This document shows, piece by piece, positions 22,569 to 35,409 of a stretch of DNA of 64,000 nt. Below the pieces are notes generated by a model. That model had not been told where the DNA came from and did not search any database. It saw only the letters and a list, made by a program, of their open reading frames with translations. Numbering within the stretch: the first letter of the stretch is position 1; each line of letters opens with the position of its first letter. The translations under genes were made by a program, and so were the position numbers. Source of the stretch: Brevipalpus yothersi (Eukaryota; Arthropoda; Arachnida; Trombidiformes; Tenuipalpidae). The DNA is taken from positions 124,001 through 188,000 of the forward strand of contig QZCP01000645.1 in the NCBI GenBank assembly GCA_003956705.1, written 5' to 3'.

Positions 22569-25500
22569 CTAAAATTTGGATTGTTCAGCTGCTTCATGAG
22601 TTCGTGGATTTGATGATGATTCTTGGCTGGCTTTCTCTGAAGTCACGCCGACAACTTCTGGCACTTTGTTTCTAGCTGTCCTTGACTCTTCTCGAAGACC
22701 AGGCACTTCGAACGATGTCTTAAAGCGTAGCTCGGACGGAGAAGCGGACGGAGATGGTGTATTTGATTCCTCTAAACTATTTTTATCACCCTTCTCACTC
22801 ACATAACTCCATGATTCAAAATCGTTTGCATCATCGTTATGTGCCACCATGGGAATGAGGGTAGGAGAATTGATATAATACAAACGGCTAATCATAGGTA
22901 AGGCAGAAGAAGCGGATGCGATTGGTGTTACCGGGGTTGAGTTCTTTTTACTCTCAGCATCCAGCTCTTTCTTTTGAACAAGTTTTTGGTCTTTCGTAGT
23001 AAATTGATGGTTCTCATGGATGCAGGTCCTATCATCTTTATCATCTTCGAGTGATCGAACATTGACGGTCGAGATATTCGGATCTATTTCAATTGGAGAC
23101 TTTTGATGGAAATTTTCATTGTGATGGTTTACCGCCCGAGAAAGAAGCTCATTTGTTCCAGATTCTCCATCGTTTAACGTAGACAGTGATTCAAATGTTG
23201 AGGTATTGAGGTTTAAATCAATTTTTTTGGTTGATTTTGAAGATTCTGAAGATTTGGCAAGATTTTGTCTACTTGATGGAGAGTTAGCTCCATAGGTCAT
23301 AAATGCAGTCACACTTCGTTTTTTATCAGTGAGATTATCATGATCTGTACCATTGGAAACAACATCATTCAGTTTTTCCTTCTTGTCCACCAAATTCGAA
23401 GAGTACAATCCTTGTGAAGCATAAGATTGAATACCAGTAATAACGGGCTGAAGAGAAAATTCGGTTTCTGAGGGATTCTGAGCTTCTGATACCATGCCTT
23501 CTTTGAACGTCTCTTGAACGACTCGAGTAGAAGACCTGGCATCAGACGTTGAGGTGATGATTGCAGGCTCAACTTTTGGAGTCTGCCTATCACCAAAGTC
23601 ATCACATTCTAGTGAGATGCTAGGATTGTGTGTTGATTGTGAGGAGGTAGCATCATTAGCTTCCAGAGATATTGGACAGTTGAGACTATCAGGATTACCG
23701 CCTACACTCTCTTCTACACTCGTGCAATTTTCTTGAGTGTGCTTTAGATTGCGATTCATGGAATCGCTGATGAAATCTGATGAATAAGCTGTCGAAATAC
23801 TATCACTATGTATTATATACGGCTTGGTTTCCCAATGAACCATACCTTCACTATCATCTAATTTGGCAACATGGCTTGTGAAATTTTCCTCTGGGAAAGC
23901 TTTACTCTTGAAATCTAAAGATACGGCTCTCTCAGGGAAAAATGTGTTCCTGTTGGGTCTTTTTTGTCGAGCTTTGCTCAAGTCAGACAACGAACAAGAT
24001 TTAAACTTAGCATTTGTTGAACTAGGTATCAGAGGAGGCTGATTGTCAGCCTCTTTCTCTACATCTCTCGAGTCACTGTCTGTGACATGCGAGAAATCCT
24101 TAATCGTTATACTTGATAACTGCTGATCTGTGATTGAAGGCAAATTTTCTTCGGATGGGGTTTGCTCATAATGAACTACAGCCATTGTTTCAATCGGTTT
24201 CGATGGTGATGAAGTTGATTTCCTATCTGAATCGTGTCTCATGGTTGCTTTATCATTTTGTAACATTGGAGAGAGAGTTATCTCTTCAGGAGGCATCGGA
24301 GCTCTACGCTTATTTAATGGTAATTTACGCGGCACAGGTTGAGGAGGGTCATAGTTTCGACTGGTAGAAACTGTATTGCTAGTCTCTAATGCTTTATGTG
24401 GCGAATCAATTCTGTCTCTCATGACAGCAGAGTTGGGGTTGGTATTAGGTCGTGACTCTTTCAATGGAGAGTGAGGATGAAGTTCTAAAGAAATATCCTC
24501 TGTTTTGAGAGGCCCAGAAATTTTACCCATTTGAGATGAAATTCTCTGAGAGATTGAATTTAGTCGGTCACACGCGTCTTGATTCGCGTAAACTTCGGTG
24601 AATGACGACTGTTGAGACGATCCTAGAATTTTTCCATGGAGCTTTGGGGGGCTGTCCTTACTGCTCTGCTTTGATCTTGCTGATGTTGTTGACAGTGAAC
24701 CCAAACTACTTCGTGCATTTTGCAGTTGAGTCTTGATTTTCTTCATAATTCCATGGCTCTTTGAGCTACCGAAACTTTTGGTCAAAGCAGGTTGATGTTG
24801 ATGTTGATGTTGCTGTTTTGTGAAGTATGTAAGATCTTCAACGGAATGACTTCGATAAAGGGGATGGAGAAGGCGTTGATTGGAACTGTTAGAATGTTCG
24901 TTGGCGGCTGAGCGACGACTTGATACCAAATTATGGCTTAGATTTGGAGTGGGCTTGGGTGGATTTTTTTCAATTTTCAATTTAACATCGTAGGGTGAGG
25001 CATAGCTAAGTATGGTTAGTGCGTCTTCATATACCATCTTCTCGAATGAAACCGTTACACACATTATGCGATCACCTGTAATATATGGAGTGAGCGTAGG
25101 CAAAATGTTAGAGAATAATGGAAAATGACAATCAGCAAACATCATCAACAACCTCTCATCTTCATAAAACCGATCAGCTCATCGTGGAGAAGAGAGAGAC
25201 TTTTACTCTTCTTTTCGCCGAATACATTTCAATTTCTTATCATATATTCATTTTGACTCTTCTTCTTGTGAAACAATGACATTCTACGGCAAGCTTGTTT
25301 GTATTTTCTTTACGCTTGCATCGAACACTTTGTAGAATGCTTGTGTAAGCACTTTGAACAATCGTGCTGTGCATTGAAAGCTAGTTGAGAGAAGAGGGAT
25401 CAATATGTACATTCTCTCAATGTAAGCACTCTACTATTTAGTTGAACAACCTGATCCAGGCCAAATAAAATGTAGTAAAAGAATGATGTCTCAGGGTGCT

Positions 25501-25828
25501 CTGGATAAACGTAGACTCGAAATAACACGACTATCACATCATTCGTTCCAATCATGATGGTGAGATATGCAAACAATTCAGTCTATAACGCCTCTATAGT
25601 AAAATAAATCACCATCATATATAACCTACGCATTCATCAAATGAAACAGTATATAACGATCATCATATTTGAGAGCTAAAAATCAGCGAGTAAGGCTACC
25701 ACATTCTGAATGGATGAGTTGGATGATTTCAAAACTCAAACTAAGACACCAATCCAAACTTTATAGTTGTGATTCATGAAACGCTTGATGACTTAGCAGG
25801 AAACAGTGTCTCAAAAAATGAAGAGCTC

Positions 25829-25889
<61 letters not shown>

Positions 25890-26165
25890 CATCATCCCAA
25901 GTGAATGGAGAGTATCTGTGTTGAAGTATTCGTGCATGAGTTGGGTGAAAAAGCATGGCAAGAGAAAAGTGTCGAGATGAGAAGTCTTTCAATTTTAAAA
26001 AACAAGACAGGACGGAAGAGAGAACAAAAAGAAAGGAACATGAAAAGCCGAATGCTCGCATCGAGGAACATGACCAACGCCCTTGATTTCCGAAAAGCTC
26101 AAGCTTTGTCCAGAACGCAACGTGACGACGAATAGCAGCTGAAATAGGAGAGCCCATACAGAGAA

Positions 26166-26232
<67 letters not shown>

Positions 26233-27938
26233 CCTCTTGTTTTTCGAGAAGCTCCTGTGAATTACAATTATAATTTACGCCTCACTCTCACTCGTCTCGC
26301 ACCCCTTTTCCCGCCATCAATCTATTCCCCTACTGACAGCTTCACAGCTGAGTTACATGCAAGAAAGCTACGAGAATTCAGCTTTATGAAGCGAATAAAA
26401 TCAGAAAATGATGATAATAACCAAGAATTATGCTGAATGATTCTACAGTCTTGACTTTTTTTTTCAATTCAGCGCTCTGAATTGTTTATCAACTATTATA
26501 ATTCACCTAGAACACACCTTTCATGTTATGCAAATGAGAAGGATTGATCGATTCACATAATTTCTTACCTGCTTTCACCAAGCCTGATTCATTAGCCGGT
26601 CCACGAGTTAGAACATCTTTGATGAAAATACCATCTCTCATATTACCACAGATGTTGAAGCCCAAACCAGTAAAATCGTGGCCAGTCAAGGCAACTGTAA
26701 CTTGTTCACTTTTCTTAATATTTGGCAATGATAGTTGCTTCTGTTCGGTCGTGCAATTCAAAGGCAACTGAAATATAGCTCTATTTGTATCTGAATGGAT
26801 GAAACGTTGAGAATCAAAAAATAAAAGAGATGAATGAAGGCCAAGAGATTTTCCAAATGCAAGCGGTAAGGAGAGCATAAAAGTAAATCGTTGCTACTAA
26901 TGAAATAAAGTTTCATCGACAACAGAACTTGTTAAATTATTTTACACTATTACTCTTTGTTATCCACAAACTGAACAAATATCAGATAAAATGGTACATG
27001 GAAATTTGCAACAACAAAAACATTATCGTATACATACCCTGGGCTCGATAATTCACACGATCATTTCTCATGTGGCTCCTGGGCGTCATTCCAGAATCAT
27101 CATCCTTGAAATATGGGTTGTCGAAGGCATAATCGTGACCATTCTCAGCGTCTTTTGCGACCAAATCATTCTTGGTCAAGCTTACTTTTTCAGTCTGCTT
27201 TCCTGGCTCACCGATGATATACCCTAATAATAGCGAAAATAGTAGGTAGGTAGTGTCAAAGGGGAAAAAATGAAATCACTAATGAGAGACACGAACAAGT
27301 AGAATTTTAAGATCTAAAGATTTGATGTTGAGTAAAGGTAGATGAAGACAAGATTGGAAGATGAACGAAGAGAACAACATGATGACGATTACCGCCATCA
27401 GAGAATCATCAACCATGAAAATATATACTAACAAACTTGTAAGCTGGTCAAAATTTTCCACTCAATCATGACGAAATTTCAGATAATCAAATAGGTTTAG
27501 GATTATTATTAGTTTATCATATTTGACTATTTGGGAAGTAAATTATTGAGCTAAAATGGTTTGAGAGTAGGATAAAAATTGCTGCAATCATAAGGAATTT
27601 GGCCCTTTTTTCCAAACCGAATTAGGAGAACGTGTTGTACGACTGGACGCGGGATCAGAACAGCATCGTATCTTGCAGTTCATACGTGGTGGTTGATCAT
27701 AAATAAGAGGCTTACCTATGTTGATCAATTTGATCTTAATCAAAAAGTAGATCAGGACCAATGTTAAAAACACAATCGCAATGGTCACCAACACAGAGAA
27801 AACGATAACCCCAAGAATATAATTATTATCGTATGGACACTTTGCAGACACCGTAGAAGGGGTGGGTTTTTGGCCATCTATCACATCGAACGTTAATATA
27901 CACAAAATAGAGATCACTTTAATGAATATGATAGCCAT
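22569..27938 (-). CDS. Type I membrane protein with AHNAK/periaxin-like PDZ domain
   Basis: Four exons: 27716-27938, 27038-27223, 26569-26790, 22569-25075. They total 3138 nt, giving 1045 aa. Residues 1-22 look like a signal peptide (MAIIFIKVISILCILTF...), followed by a very short ectodomain with one Cys and a membrane segment at about residues 40-67. The cytoplasmic side has a DNPYF motif near residue 109, then a PDZ domain at about 166-247 with a canonical GLGF loop at 178-181. The PDZ C-terminal part (VSFEKMVYEDALTILSYASPY) is cut across a phase-1 intron and resembles AHNAK/periaxin PDZ domains. The remaining 800 residues are Ser-rich and low in complexity, with a HQHQHQ run. The first intron to be removed before the last exon is large (25076-26568). 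Function unknown; a membrane-tethered scaffold is my inference. A TATAAA on the minus strand lies at 28307-28312. Confidence 0.8.
25832..25886. repeat. (GA)n microsatellite
   Basis: About 55 bp of GA inside the 1.5-kb intron 25076-26568 of the PDZ gene. The rest of that intron shows no gene. Confidence 0.97.
26169..26231. repeat. (CT)n microsatellite
   Basis: About 60 bp of CT in the same intron, in inverted orientation to the GA tract 280 bp away. In a transcript the two could pair into a long hairpin. Confidence 0.97.
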
Positions 27939-28306
27939 CGTATGGCCACTGGCATACAGTGTGGTGTGATGAAGGACGGATCTATCAACAAGTTGTAACA
28001 GCCATTCTTGGTCATAAGCAGAAGCATGTCGTGGAGAGGATTATTGGAAAGGAATGAACACATTCACTTGAACACAATGGAATGGTTACAAGTTTACATT
28101 AATCAAAATATGGTCAAATGAAAACAAATACAAATGAATGATGTAAAGATGTAAAAATTAAATGATAACTTGCGGGTGTGCCATCATCATGATGATCACA
28201 ACATCATCTTCAATCTTCAATCTTCACCAAACCAAGACTGACAGTTTTATCACAACTAATTAAGCCATACATAAACAAGAGCTTGCGCAATTCTTCCCTC
28301 TTCTGA

Positions 28307-28312
28307 TTTATA
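28307..28312 (-). promoter_or_regulatory. TATAAA box candidate for the PDZ membrane gene
   Basis: TATAAA on the minus strand, about 370 bp upstream of the start codon at 27938. It implies a 5' UTR of roughly 340 nt. Supported by position only. Confidence 0.3.
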
Positions 28313-28383
28313 CCTGCTCCACCAGGTTCAGGTAAAATTTTTCAAATTCTTCTCTCTGAATTCTTTCAGAATTTTACATGATA

Positions 28384-28645
28384 ATTGTCTTACTTAACAT
28401 ATTTCCTCTAGTAATTCTCATTGAAAAACTGGACATATGTATATGTGCAATATGGTCTTTCGAGCCATCAGAGGGCCTTGGACATTCGTACACATCTGAT
28501 ACTTCACTGCTAAATCGCACACGTTCAGGTTCCAATATTTGAATTAGGCACTTCGAATGAACTTGAGAGAGAGAATTGTTTAAGGCTGATAAACTGTCTC
28601 CAGAAAGGATGAGAGTATAGTGTTCCACTGTTTTACTTAAAGATG
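28384..28645 (-). other. Orphan open frame with a splice donor
   Basis: An 85-codon open stretch between the PDZ gene and PSME4. Reading on the minus strand, it ends at a consensus donor (A|GTAAGAC at 28384/28383). It contains two Cys and two N-glycosylation-like sites. Splicing it to the PDZ gene's first exon through the nearest acceptor (about 27967) breaks the frame. It may be a 5' untranslated exon or chance. Confidence 0.2.
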
Positions 28646-28723
28646 TGGAAAAGTATGGAAAGGGGTTTCAATCACAATCGGTTCAAATATTGGAATGATA
28701 AAATTTATTCAAAAAAGATCTTA

Positions 28724-31700
28724 TCAAGCGTAATAGTTTGGTGAGACGAGTAAATCAGTTATAACAGCAAGCTGATCATCGTTGAACTTCTCTTTATGCT
28801 GTCTCCAATTATCGTGATGAGTTCGCTTAAAGTCAGATAAACATTTTCTGATAGTTCCCTGGAATAAAATTGATAAATATATTGTTATATTAACTTGGAT
28901 TCTGGGACGAATACTTTCATTCATTTCATCCTTTTTTTCGTCTCAAGTACTTACCGGAATTGGCTGAGGGTCATGAAGATGATCAACCAATATCATCAAT
29001 ACATTAGGTAAGAAATCTGGCACATCATAGGGGAAAGCCTTGACGATGGCGCAAAGACCGAGGACTCCGGCATGTTTACGCACCAATTTTTCAGTATTGT
29101 AACTTGAAGTTCCACTGTTTTGGGTTCTTTCAACTTTTTCGTTTGATTTACCCTTGAACATCTCAATGAGCTCAGCATTCACTTTGATGAAGTTATAATG
29201 AATTATACCACCGAGAACAACGGAAGTTTCTTCTCGAACTTCAATTCTTTCGTCTTCTAATAGTGAAATGATCATATCGGTCACACATTTGACAACTTTC
29301 TCATCACTCATCAGGATGAAGAGATTCATCGAAACCATGGTCCGTAAGAATGAAACAACTGATATCTTGGTGTGCCATGACTTTGTCGTTTGAATCATCT
29401 TTAATCAAGAGAAAGAGACAGGTTAGTAAAAATTGGGAAAAGTAAAAACGAAGGAAAACTCACTTTTGAACAGTTCGTGAGAGCAGCTTGGATGCATTCT
29501 TGATCAAGTAGACAGCCGCTCAGGAGTTTGAGAGTGATGAAAAGAGTTTGAGATATTTCTTCATCTTTCGTACGATTAACAGCCTCACAGATCTAAGAAG
29601 AGAAAAATGTTTAGACATTCTAATCCAATAGAGGGATTTTTTCATACTTACAATGGGTAAAAGGCGATAATAGATAGGTTTTATGGCTCGAGGACTCTTT
29701 GCTAGTTGGCTTTGAACCCAATAGCAAACTGTCATCAATAATTTGAATGCCTCTTTCTCCTCTTCATCTTCTTCAGTATTTCCATTCTCTGATTTGTTGG
29801 AAGGAGAAGATAAGTTCAATGAAGATATTGGAAGAGAACTTGTCGGTGATGGAAGAGAGGAGAGTTCAGTTTTGATGGGAGTGGTATCATTTGTAGAAGA
29901 ATTTTTCAAAAAATATTCGAGTTCCGGTAGAAGAGTATCAAAAAAGTCATCAACTTTAGGAGCACCAACGAGCGGTGTAGGAATTCGACTTAATTTTACA
30001 TCAAATTCACTCATTGTTGCTAGTAAGGCACCTAATAAGCCTCTTATTTGTCGGTATGAGCCACGAAGAAAATCTTTCTGCATGAAAAGCTTGGCTAATT
30101 TAACATTGAGAGGTATACCTCTCCAGCATTGGGTGTGGAGAAGGAAACACAGCATATTCAAACGAGCGGTTTGTTGGAACGATGTCGATTCAGAAGCATC
30201 ATGATGATTTGTATTCACATAAGATGGAGAGGCAAAGTTTTGACCAGAGTTGAGTGGGTCGTTTAAGAGAGAAGTGAATATCCATGAGAATCTTCTACCA
30301 TCCTGAATCAGCATAGCATTAGAGAAAATACTCATCCAATGTCTGAGAGTTTCAGGAGTGATTATGTGAGTAAAAAGTTTACAGAACAGTGGCTCAAGAA
30401 TACTTCTCAATTGAACCATGTCTTTGTAGGGCCAGTATTTTGACCCAATCATTACTCCAAGAATAACTTCTATCGAAGCTCGCTGTAACTCTTCACGCTT
30501 CTTGTTCTGTCCATCCTGGGGAGAGCTACATTCTTCAACCATTTTTTCTAAGAAAATAACAAACGATGGAAGAATGTTGATTCCAAAATTGCGGAACAGA
30601 GTTTTGAACACTGTCGCCAAATCCAAGCGATTTTTTTCGAACATTGCCATCATTGAGTTAATATTATTGTCAATAGTTACCAGTTCCAAGAGTTTACCAA
30701 CTTTTTCCTTGTCTTGGAAAAATTCGAAAAATGGTTTCTCTGAGGCAGAGATCACATCCATTCCTCGAGCAAGTATGGCTTCTTTTTCAGTCACAAATTT
30801 GATTTTATTGCTCTCAGAGGTGTGAGGAGCTGTATAAGTGGTGTGTGAGAATTTCGTTTGATTCCAGATAGTTTCATCGTAATAGTCAACATCTGACTCG
30901 AAGTAAAGCCATTTATAGCTACTATTATCACCAGGATTAGCTTCAAAGTTGATCATGGCAATGTTTTTCGTTGTTTTAGGGCGACATTTCCTGAGAATCG
31001 GTGCAATAGCTTGGATACAAGATTGTCGAATTTGGAACTGATCACTGAGCAAATTTTTGGCAATTACATTAACACCTTCGATGGGGAACTCGATATCTTC
31101 CCGTATCAGCATTTTTAGAAGCAAAAAAGCAAGAAGTAAGTGACGCCAGTGTAGATTGCCATCCTCAATACTTTCAGACAGCTTATGTACCAAAGTAGTG
31201 TAGCATTGAAGATTCTCGGCGTTGCTGAGATGACATTCTCTCAAGCCATCGGCTATCTGCTCTTTGGTGGGTTGAAAGGAGGAATTGATTGAAATACCTC
31301 GTTGCCACATACATAGAGCGAGCTCTTTGAGAGTTTCGGAAACTTGATAATCAATCAGTAAAGGCTGAAATTTGGGCGTTATAAAGTTAACTAATTTATC
31401 AGTTAGACTGACTATAACATTTTTCTCCATGTAGGTACAATTCACCAAAGCTAACCATATGGGAGTTACACATTTCCAATCCGAAAGGGAAGTGATCGAA
31501 GATGATGACCTATAATTGAGTAGAATGTTGAGAGCCCCTTCCCGTTTTTCGTAATCTTTCTGCTCTTTAGTTTCAAGTAGAATACGTTCCAACTCTTTAC
31601 CCACCAAACGATAACCCCAAGGATGTTTGAAATGAGTTAAAGCCGACACAGCTTTCGTCCGAACATCAGCATAATGACTAGATGAAAGTGTGATCAAGTC

Positions 31701-34700
31701 CAAAATCAAATCGCGATGTATCTCTGTGAATGCACCCCATGTCTTTTTAGATAATCTGACCTGTAAATTGAATTAAAGAGAGGGAAAAATTTAGATGAGG
31801 AAGCGAATAAGAATAAATGGAACACTTACCTCTTGCTGATGACGAATCCTATCAATCATTGCTTGTCTAGGTAATCTCTTACGTTGAAAGAGAGTTTTGC
31901 GGAAGCTCTTTTTAATTGTCTTAAATTGATTGAGACTTATTTTTAGGAATGATTTTCCCTTGATCCAACAGAGCAAGCATTGATAAATCTTGATGATTCG
32001 ATTCATTGCTTTGGTATCGTCCTCATGTTTGCTGATCAAATGATGCAAGACTTTCCTCACCCGCTGGGCTATTATTGTTCGTAGATTTCCCCCATTTGGT
32101 AGGGTGAGAAAACTAATTCCAATCGCTTGAACTCTTTCATATATTAAAGGAACTCGGGTTGGCATGAGTGGATACTCTTTGCTCTCAAATGGCTCAATCG
32201 AGAAACAAATACCAATGACCACGTTCAAAACAATTTGAAGTTGATGGTCTACTTCATCTCTTGATAAGGTGACTTTTTCTTCTGTCCATTGTTCGAGCTT
32301 TTCGAGGGCATCGAAAAGAAACTCAGAAACAAGCTCTTGAGCAAATTTTAACTCTTTGTCAGAGGGAATGTGCCAATCGAATTTCAGTGTCTTCAATTCA
32401 CATGGTTTCCCCCACAAACGAATTGGTAATACTTTTGAAAAATCGCTCATTTCTTCCCAGCTGTGGGGAAAGTTGTTTGGCCCATCTGTTGCTGATGTTG
32501 GATATAAGCTTACCAAACTCTCGAGACAATTTTTAAGCAATACTGCAGCATATTGATGACCCTGAACTGCCTTCAGTCTGAGGCATCTTCGAAGAGCGTC
32601 AACAATTTCCTCTTGATAATCGAGAATGATCAGTCCTTCAAACATAACTTCGCCCAAGATTTGGAGAGCAAAGGTCAAATGTTCGTCAACACTTTCCTCA
32701 GAATACACATCCTCGTTATCTGTTGCTCTCCTGATGATGGATATCAAATATGGAAGGAATTTTTTCATAGCTAGAGCTGGATGAGCCTATGAAAATGGAA
32801 ACATTAAGCCTTTAATAAATCATCTGAACCAGTCGAAGATCAAAGGAAAATAGACACTGAATAACTTACTTTCGTGAAAAGGCCACAAACTGAGGCCAGA
32901 GTACGGCAGGTGATTTGATCTTCGAATAGCTTCCCATTCATGAACGAAAAAAGTCTACTGAGAGCGGTCTCAAAAATTGCAGGAGATGAGTGCTGGAGAA
33001 CAATAGACAAGCAGGAAATCATGGATGTTTCGAAGAAAGATTCATCTCGTCCTTGGCGAACAGGATCGTTGTCAATCTTCTCTGGTCTATGTTCCGAAGT
33101 GAAAGTTTCGATCAAGCTCAACACTTTGTCGACAAATATTGAAACAAATTCCTCGAATCTTGAGGTTTCTAGACAAATATTGTATTCAATTTCGGTCAAG
33201 TCGGTTCCTTCAGGAATTGAAGAACAGTCCATGATTGGTACCGAGGTTAGAAGATTTTTAATCAGGGAGAATGCGTTGACACTCTTCTTGACATCATTAG
33301 GATCCAGACAAGGAAGTAAAGCGAAAAGAAGGGGGATCAAGTGAGATTTTCCCTCCTCATATCGTTCTAATCCATCGATCATCGTTGGTGCAAGATAGCT
33401 TACTGCAACTATCAAAGAGTTCAATCGATGAGCTTCCAAGATCAAATCAAAAGCCATGTAAAGCTTTTCGAGTATTGGAGGGATGACTTTCTCTGGCCTA
33501 AGCCAAGCCAAATCTTTCAAAGATGTAGCTACATTGATAGTGCCAAATCGACTGAAGAGAGCTGTAGATAGGACTGGCATCATAATATCGACAAATCTAT
33601 CAATTTCAGGATCGGTGATTTTGAATTCCTCAGGTGTCTTTGGAAACCATGTCTTTCTGGTATCGCGTTCTTTCCTCAAACGATCAACAAATGCAGATGT
33701 TATCTTGGTCAAAACCATACATAAGCGGTTGTCGAAACGATTCATATTGCTTGGATGATAATAAGATTCTACCGCTTTGAAAAGACCTTCTATGTAATCC
33801 AAAGCTTGAGAATTTGGGCCTCCTATAGATGATATCATCAATGTGACGGCAGGTGAAGTATCAGGGGCAGTTGTTATGGTGGCGTTTGATGAAAATAGCC
33901 TGATTGTCTGGGGCATCACAGTAGCCATCAAGTTTACAACTTGCATGTAGGTGGTAAATATTCGTGGAAGGTATGGAGTCCAGTCAATATATCCAATGTT
34001 TTGTGAAGCTAATCGTGATAATAGTCGAAAAATATTATGCTCCCATTGAATAGAATTGGGTCCTTCCATCCACAACTTGAGTATGTCATCTAGCCACAAT
34101 TTGAAGCCTTTATCGTGATGTTCGGGATCAATTTGAGTAGGAAGGAAGATATCCAACAAGAGAGTCGCTCGAAACATTTTGCAACTGGCGAAAGGGCACA
34201 TACTGGGCTTTATTTCGTCCAGAATTTCACGAGTTGCTGATAAAGGAAAATAGTCTCGGGCTATTTCTATCAGCTGTTTTAGGTTCATCTCTAACGTGAA
34301 GGCATTTCCAGTTTGAAAGTAATACTTTCTCTCCAGTATACATTGTAAATAGAGGTCGTACAGTGGACGCCATTCGATCGTCAAATCTTTGGGAGATAGA
34401 AGCCTTCGTTTCCTGTAGGACAGCAATAACAGTAAAATGTAAGAAATTCATGTAGATTTTGAGTAATACTGAAAATATCAATACACATCCAATATAAGCT
34501 TGACAGATAGCTATAACCTCCATAAGAATGACTATCAATAAAAAACGCAATGTTTTTATTCCAATATTCTCCATGTTTACGAAAATAAAAAATTTCAGCC
34601 TGCTCCTAATAGAACGAAATTGCAAAGTCATATTGCAACATCACTTTTGCATGCAAGATGAATCGTGCGCAATTAACGGGTTATTCTTCGGTTTTGTTAG

Positions 34701-35409
34701 CATTCAAGAGTGGACTGGATTGAATGAATGTGGCGACAATCGATCTAACAATGATTCATCAAGAAATCAGACATGAGAGAGAGAGCGAAAGAGAGAGAGT
34801 AAGAATGAGAAATGAGAGCGAGAATTGACATGTGAGTATGAATGAACTGAAATGCACTCAAATGAACTGGATATAATTTTTTGGATGAGAACGGATCAAA
34901 AAAGCCGGTAAGGAATACAAGAGTCATGCAATTATCAGATGGAGGTAGAAACTTTTGAGACAATTGTCAAGCTTGCCATCATCAGTATCACCATGTACCA
35001 ACCTCATCAATGCCAGTAGAATTGAAATTAGAGAGGATATGGAGGACATCTCCAGATTTGGTGTCTGTATGGCTTCCAGTAGAAGTTTAACAAACAGAAT
35101 GTGATCATCTTTAGGGAAAAAGTGTCCATACAGTGAGAGATATGATTTGATTTCCCAGAACCATTGATTCTTGTGTTCTGATAGAAGAATTCCACGAGCA
35201 AGATTTATTTTGATTAATTTGAGATATTCAACAGCTTCATCATCTAGACAATCAAAATAAGGCAAATTGCGATTGTACACATTATCACATTGGGCACGAA
35301 ATCCTATGGCTGATTTACGTTTAGCCCAAAAGCTATCATCATCACAAGTATCAATGAGATTAAGTTGTTCACTTTCACTGGTCTCCATTGACTCTTCACA
35401 GCTAATCAT
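28724..35409 (-). CDS. PSME4: Proteasome activator complex subunit 4 (PA200)
   Basis: Seven exons: 35003-35409, 32870-34412, 31830-32786, 29652-31760, 29464-29592, 28955-29398, 28724-28858. They total 5724 nt, giving 1907 aa (human PSME4 about 1843). The C-terminus RRTHHDNW...LLVSPNYYA matches PSME4, including the final Tyr-Tyr-Ala that docks in the alpha ring of the 20S proteasome. FKLWLDD and ASQNIGYIDW near residue 250 are further family anchors, and the rest is HEAT-like helical solenoid. PA200 is nuclear and opens the 20S core for ATP-independent degradation, including acetylated histones. The first intron (34413-35002) is the longest at 590 bp and uses a weak GTTGGT donor, chosen because it alone keeps the frame. 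A minus-strand AATAAA at 28704-28709 lies 15 bp past the stop. Confidence 0.95.

Noticed and set aside
25761..26157. Ser-Leu repeat proteins encoded by CT/GA tracts
   Set aside because: Open frames made by microsatellites (also at 11309-11659 and 53317-53706). No independent coding signal except the true NF1 exon at 11468-11665.
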